From: Oscillospiraceae bacterium
GTDB taxonomy: Bacteria > Bacillota > Clostridia > Oscillospirales > Oscillospiraceae
Direction: 5' to 3'
NCBI GenBank assembly: GCA_024697625.1
Contig: JAILFJ010000113.1
Location: forward strand, 62,001 to 126,000
DNA: 64,000 nucleotides
Positions within the stretch are counted from its first letter, which is position 1. Every line of letters begins with the position of its first letter. The notes under the pieces are model-generated. The model was given only the letters and a program-made list of their open reading frames with translations, was not told the DNA's origin and did not search any database. Made by a program: the position numbers and the translations under genes. This document shows positions 60,091-64,000 of this stretch, piece by piece.

Positions 60091-61143
60091 ATGATTACAA
60101 AAGAGAACTACAGTGAAGACCATATCCGGCAGTTACGTGGAAGCAGAAGCAGGGATCCAATACTGATTGAGCGTACTCTATTTGCTTTTGGACTTCTCGA
60201 AGCTCTGGCACAGGTTGGAATGGATTTCACGTTCAAAGGCGGCTCCAGTTTGATGCTTCTGTTATCGAAACCGATGCGGTTATCTACCGACATTGATATT
60301 GTTGTCAAGCCGGGAACGGATGTCGATGAGTACATCCGGAAGGCATCGATCATCTTCCCCTTTAGGAGCGGAGGAGAACAGGCCCGGAAGAAACGGGGAA
60401 GAATTGAAAAACGGCATTTCAAATTCTACTATGATTCGCCAATGCACGGAGGAGAGCCGTTCTATATCCTGCTGGATATTCTGTTTGAGGAGAATCACTA
60501 CGAACAGATAATCAGGAAGGAAATTGCCAACGACCTGCTTCTGACACAAGGAAGTAATCTTTCAGTGATGGTTCCATCCGTCGACTGCGTGCTGGGGGAT
60601 AAACTGACTGCATTTGCGCCCTACACCACAGGCATCCCGCTCAGGCAGGAGAAGGATCTGGAAGTTATGAAGCAGTTCTTTGACGTGTGTTCACTGATCG
60701 ATGAGTTTACCGACTTTGATTGCGTTAGCAGAACTTATTTTACCATTTCAGAAACCGAGATAGGATATCGGGAGAAGGATATAAAACCAGCTGATGCTCT
60801 GCAGGATACTATTCAGGCGGCCTTGTGTATTGGGTCAAGAGGAAAGGTGAACGAAGGCGATTTTCCAAGCTACCTGAAAGGGTCAAGGGATATTGTCCAA
60901 CACATTTATGCACCCGGGTTCAGCATGGAGCAGGCAGCCCAAATAGCTCCAAAGGTCCTCTACATGGCAGCCTGTCTTCTGACCGGTACGCGGTTTGAAC
61001 GGGCTTCAGATCCGAAAGAGTATGGAAAAGAAAAACTTGAGCAGCCGGATATACAGTTGCTCAGAGTTATCCGGAGGGCAAACCCGACCGGATATGAATA
61101 TCTTGTGAAAGCAGATAGGCTGCTGAGCGAATACAGAAAATAG
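60091..61143 (+). CDS. AbiEii-like nucleotidyltransferase toxin
   Basis: This 350-residue DNA polymerase-beta-fold nucleotidyltransferase has GGSSLMLLLSKPMRLSTDIDIVV (GS...DxD), a FYILLDILFEE acidic strand and the LGDKLTAF motif (about residue 168) typical of AbiEii/AbiGii/MenA-type toxins. Such enzymes block growth by adding nucleotides to tRNA or other targets and give phage abortive infection. It starts three bases after the antitoxin stop. Confidence 0.88.
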   Translation: MITKENYSEDHIRQLRGSRSRDPILIERTLFAFGLLEALAQVGMDFTFKGGSSLMLLLSKPMRLSTDIDIVVKPGTDVDEYIRKASIIFPFRSGGEQARKKRGRIEKRHFKFYYDSPMHGGEPFYILLDILFEENHYEQIIRKEIANDLLLTQGSNLSVMVPSVDCVLGDKLTAFAPYTTGIPLRQEKDLEVMKQFFDVCSLIDEFTDFDCVSRTYFTISETEIGYREKDIKPADALQDTIQAALCIGSRGKVNEGDFPSYLKGSRDIVQHIYAPGFSMEQAAQIAPKVLYMAACLLTGTRFERASDPKEYGKEKLEQPDIQLLRVIRRANPTGYEYLVKADRLLSEYRK

Positions 61144-61209
61144 GTAAGCCGATTTTTAAATCTGCCCGGCTGCCAGCTATCGGGAAGGAGGTGCTCCGCC
61201 GTACCCGCG

Positions 61210-61494
61210 ATGGTGAAGCGGAACGGCAGAACACGGAAAGCAATTGAAGAGACGATCCGGATTTGCAAAAGTCGTAATGTTTTGAACGAGTACCTTGCCC
61301 GAAAGGTGGCTGCAGAAATCATGTCTGAAGTTTTTGTAGAAGACTTCATGAAACTCTGGGAAAGAGATCTGAGAGAGGAAGGCCTTGCAGTATGCCGTGC
61401 GGAAGGTGAAGAGAGATGGTCCCAGGAGATTTACGAGTGCCTCCGAGCAGCGAACATGCCGGAGACTCAGGCCAGAGCAATCTCTTTTGGCTGA
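61210..61494 (+). pseudogene. C-terminal remnant of an Rpn-family nuclease/transposase-like gene
   Basis: The 94-residue frame (RKAIEETIRICKSRNVLNEYLARKVAAEIMSEVF...ERDLREEGLAVCRAEGEE) matches only the C-terminal helical part of Rpn (recombination-promoting nuclease, PD-(D/E)XK) proteins; the catalytic N-terminal domain is missing. It has no convincing ribosome-binding site. Bases 61279-61372 are repeated in decayed form at 59115-59211. Confidence 0.65.
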
Positions 61495-61514
61495 ACTGTT
61501 GCCATATTGTTCAA

Positions 61515-61574
61515 ACCCCGCGGCAGAACCTGTAGACTTTGATGAGTCAGCAGGCCATGCCGCGGGGTCTTATT
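61515..61574. terminator. Bidirectional terminator after the island
   Basis: ACCCCGCGGCA (61515-61525) pairs perfectly with TGCCGCGGGGT (61558-61568), followed by CTTATT on the plus strand and TTTGAAC on the minus strand. It serves both the plus-strand remnant and the convergent surface protein gene. Confidence 0.75.
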
Positions 61575-61610
61575 AGATGTAGTACGTACTCCTCTCCGGA
61601 GAAGAAACTG

Positions 61611-64000
61611 TTATGCGAAGGTCACCTTCACACTGAGCGTGGCGTCCGCCTTTGCTCCGCCGTTGCCTTGGAGGAAGACGTTCAGCTTCACGGTAGTGCT
61701 CTTCAGCTTCGCAATGTCTGCAGGCAGTTTGCTGTTTGTGTATCCGATCGCATACTCGCCGTTGCCGAGCGGCGTCAGCTTCAGAACGCCGTTTCCGCCG
61801 GTGAGCGTCACATCCCGGATCCCCTGCAGCGTGCTGTCGCTGAGGCTGAGGATCACGCTCTGTCTGTCATAGCGGTCCTGCTTCGAGAGCGTGACCGCCT
61901 TGGTGCTCTGCGTTACGGTGGCCTTGCTCTGCTTCAGCGTCAGGTTCACTGCCTTCGAGATCGTCTTGCCGTCCAGGGTCAGGGTTGCCGTCTTCACGGC
62001 CGGGTTGATGTTCGCCCCGGGAATGGCCGTGACGATGAACCTGCCGTTCTTATACTCCCAGGTCAGCCCTTTCGGCAGATTCAGGCCGAGCTTATTCTCG
62101 TCATAGTCATACCTGTTCTTGATGGTCGGTGTGATGAGGATCCTGCCCGTGCCCCGCAGAATGTCGATGCTGCCTTCCGCCTTCAGGGTCGCGGTCATGG
62201 CAGGCACCTTCTTTGAGGTCTTTACCGTGAAGCTTACCTCCTTCGCCGAGCCAATCTCACAGCTCACCGTCGCGGTATACTTCCCGTCCGCAGGAGTCTT
62301 CGCGCCGGCGGTGATGCGGATGATGTTCCCGTTCTGGGAGATTCTGAAGAGGTCGGAACTCACTTTCTTTCCGTTCTGCCGGATCTCCACCTGATAGGTT
62401 CCGGACGCCGCGTTATAGTTCTTTCCGGTCACGGTGATGACAGCGGGGCTGTTCTTCACCGCCGGGTCGATGGCGCCGCTGACCTTAGCTGTGATGCCGG
62501 CGCTCGCGTCCACGACCTTCACGCTCAGGTAGGCCACGGCCTTTCCGTCCGCCTTGACGGGTACCTTATACGCCGTCTTTTCTGCTGCAGCAGTACCTGC
62601 GCTGACCATGACGGATTCCGTGCTGTCGTCATACCATGCCTTCAGCCCGGACACGCCGGAGGCGCTGATCGTATGGTTCATCCCCTCCAGCGGCGTCACC
62701 GTAACAGCAGCCGCGGCCGTGTCGCCCAGAGATTTGTTTACGGTGACCGAAGCCGGCTTCAGAACAACCTTCGGAGCCTTGTACTGGTTCTTCACCGTGA
62801 TCTTCAGCGTGGTCGCCACGGCCCAGTCGTCCGGCTGGACGCTCAGCGTGACCGTCTTCGACGCGTTCTTTGTATAGCCGGGCTTGACCGTGACCGTCAG
62901 ATCCGAATTCAGGGTCGCAAAGCCGAGATCCTGCGCTTTCACAGAGTCTACCCTGCCGCCTGTGATCTCCACGGGAACGGTCTGGCCGGTGATGAAGCTG
63001 TTCACGGTCACAGGCTTCGCCGTCAGCTTAGGCTGGGACTTCTTGACCGTTACGGTCACAACAGTGGTATCCGTCTCTGTGCCGTTACTGAGCTTCAGAT
63101 GGATGGCGGATTTGTAGCTCCCCGCCACCGCCTTCACCGCGGCAGGATCCTTCACGTTGATGATCGGGACCAGCTCCAGGTTCCGGTCATCCGCAACACG
63201 AAGACCGAAGGCTTTCCGGATATCCGCTTTCCCGCCGCCAATAAAGGTTGCTTCCTCAATCATCACGCCGGTATCTTCCAGAACCGTTTCGTCCGAGAGC
63301 TTCACATCGGCGGGATTCATGCTGTTCTGCTTCAGGGTCAGGATCACCGGGATGCGGGCATAGTCTGTCTTCAGCAGTTCGGTGGTAATCTTCGTGACCG
63401 GCAGGCTGGCCTCAATCGGAGTTCCGCCCTGTTTTTTCTCATCCAGGACGTCGATGCGGCATTCCGCGGTATACACCGTTCCGCCCTCATTGATTGCCGC
63501 ACGGATATAGGCCGTTCCGGCTTTCAGCGCTTTTACCTGGCCCTTCCGGTCAACGGAGGCCGTGCCCGGATTGCTGGAGCTCCATTCTGTTATATTTTTC
63601 CAGTCTTCCTTTCCATTCCGGAAGTTCATCTGGGCGCTCTGTCCGACCTTCAGCAGCAAATATTCCGTCTCCAGGGCAAACCTGCCGTCCGGGTACTCCA
63701 CAACCGGGATACCGTTGGCCAGCGCAAACCGTTCGCCTTCAGTGCCCGGATTTGCGTAGACCGAGAGTTTGGGGCAGTTGGCGAAGGCCCCGTTTCCGAT
63801 CTCCGTCACCGTATCCGGGATCTGTACGGTCTTCAGACTCTCCGATCCTGCAAATGCTCCCGGTGCGACCCGGTCGACATCTGTCGGAATCATCAGGCTC
63901 TCGAGCCCGGCAGGTTCAATCACCACACGGAACTCCTTGCCGTCCTGCAGATCTGTTTTCGCTGCCACAACGGTGACTCTCGCCTCTGCAGTCACGGCCT
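61611..64000 (-). CDS. Large secreted LRR/Ig-like surface protein (5' end outside window)
   Basis: At least 796 residues are visible; the frame runs off the right edge and the GTG at 63995 is internal. The visible part begins with BspA-type LRR_5 repeats (VAPGAFAGSESLKTVQIPDTVTEIGNGAFANCPKL), then an Ig-like domain (SVDRKGQVKALKAGTAYIRA), then the same roughly 600-residue beta region as the 1557-residue protein (SLPVTKITTELLKTDYARIPVILTLKQN; FITGQTVPVEITGG; YKAPKVVLKPASVTVN). It ends with no known anchor. It has only about six N-X-S/T sequons, roughly chance level. Confidence 0.85.
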   Translation of the reverse strand, partial: AVTAEARVTVVAAKTDLQDGKEFRVVIEPAGLESLMIPTDVDRVAPGAFAGSESLKTVQIPDTVTEIGNGAFANCPKLSVYANPGTEGERFALANGIPVVEYPDGRFALETEYLLLKVGQSAQMNFRNGKEDWKNITEWSSSNPGTASVDRKGQVKALKAGTAYIRAAINEGGTVYTAECRIDVLDEKKQGGTPIEASLPVTKITTELLKTDYARIPVILTLKQNSMNPADVKLSDETVLEDTGVMIEEATFIGGGKADIRKAFGLRVADDRNLELVPIINVKDPAAVKAVAGSYKSAIHLKLSNGTETDTTVVTVTVKKSQPKLTAKPVTVNSFITGQTVPVEITGGRVDSVKAQDLGFATLNSDLTVTVKPGYTKNASKTVTLSVQPDDWAVATTLKITVKNQYKAPKVVLKPASVTVNKSLGDTAAAAVTVTPLEGMNHTISASGVSGLKAWYDDSTESVMVSAGTAAAEKTAYKVPVKADGKAVAYLSVKVVDASAGITAKVSGAIDPAVKNSPAVITVTGKNYNAASGTYQVEIRQNGKKVSSDLFRISQNGNIIRITAGAKTPADGKYTATVSCEIGSAKEVSFTVKTSKKVPAMTATLKAEGSIDILRGTGRILITPTIKNRYDYDENKLGLNLPKGLTWEYKNGRFIVTAIPGANINPAVKTATLTLDGKTISKAVNLTLKQSKATVTQSTKAVTLSKQDRYDRQSVILSLSDSTLQGIRDVTLTGGNGVLKLTPLGNGEYAIGYTNSKLPADIAKLKSTTVKLNVFLQGNGGAKADATLSVKVTFA

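Larger units (their letters stand above)
59115..61500. mobile_element. A+T-richer island with a toxin-antitoxin pair between Rpn remnants
   Basis: The segment between the two roughly 95-bp direct repeats is visibly richer in A+T than its neighbours, with A/T-ending codons that contrast with the GC-ending codons elsewhere. It carries only the AbiE-like pair. No integrase or transposase is present, so it is a remnant or a passively acquired island. Exact ends are uncertain. Confidence 0.6.

Noticed and set aside
59115-61372. The 95-bp repeats as a transposon's target-site duplication or terminal repeats
   Set aside because: They are direct, diverged, encode part of an Rpn-family protein and enclose no transposase; remnants of two gene copies explain them better.
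1-64000. tRNA, rRNA, CRISPR array, riboswitch or prophage
   Set aside because: None could be recognised by reading the intergenic regions on both strands; short or divergent RNA elements could still be missed without a covariance search.

Overview
The window looks like a chromosomal segment from a fairly high-GC member of the Clostridia (Firmicutes). The evidence is gene content and order: RpoD and DnaG in one operon, MutS2, HPr with both His15 and Ser46, a Na+-translocating oxaloacetate decarboxylase, a LytTR/DUF3021 regulatory pair, strong GGAGG ribosome-binding sites and many ATGA or TGATG start/stop overlaps. No tRNA, rRNA, CRISPR array or intact insertion sequence was seen. Assignment below class level is not supported.

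Layout, left half. 1-2309 (+): the end of an AraC-type regulator, then an aminotransferase/thioesterase pair. 2361-8361 (-): the operon hflX, IMPACT-family gene, dgt-like, dnaG, rpoD. 8526-14920 (+): mutS2, HPr, then uvrC-rsmD-coaD plus a coiled-coil protein. 14981-22778 (-): a long operon murA, rlmH, phosphoglucomutase, split chromate transporter, phoH, ybeY, era, recO. 23103-30345 (+): a metabolic operon made of a DUF4914 PEPCK-like protein, oxaloacetate decarboxylase parts (alpha, gamma-like, biotin carrier, beta), a CoA-transferase and a QueT-like gene broken by an in-frame TGA. 30419-34661: an NAD-binding epimerase-like gene, a GntR/ABC/permease operon with a large palindromic operator, and a GDSL hydrolase pair.

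Layout, right half. 34733-38270 (+): an ABC importer of the TrpXYZ type plus an editing deacylase. It is preceded by what reads as a complete transcription attenuator: a 19-residue Tyr/Phe-rich leader peptide, a pause hairpin, an antiterminator and a terminator, all behind a promoter that carries a dyad operator. 38442-43477 (-): lepA followed by a small secreted-type protein, a phosphodiester glycosidase-like protein and a divergent Lgt-fold protein. 43665-57755 (-): about 14 kb of closely packed genes in one orientation. They encode a Cys-rich small protein, LytTR, DUF3021, a 1557-residue secreted protein, an STT3-type oligosaccharyltransferase, glycosyltransferases, DUF2304, a CDP-glycerol glycerophosphotransferase-like protein and a flippase. 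This reads as a Gram-positive protein-glycosylation or surface-glycan system, and the secreted protein is rich in N-X-S/T sequons. 58091-59101 (+): asparaginase. 59115-61500: an A+T-richer island with an AbiEi/AbiEii-like toxin-antitoxin pair between two remnants of an Rpn-family gene. 61611-64000 (-): the C-terminal part of a second surface protein that is a paralogue of the 1557-residue one.

The two observations most worth following are the Tyr/Phe attenuator at 34733-34923 and the STT3/sequon-rich-protein operon at 43665-57839.
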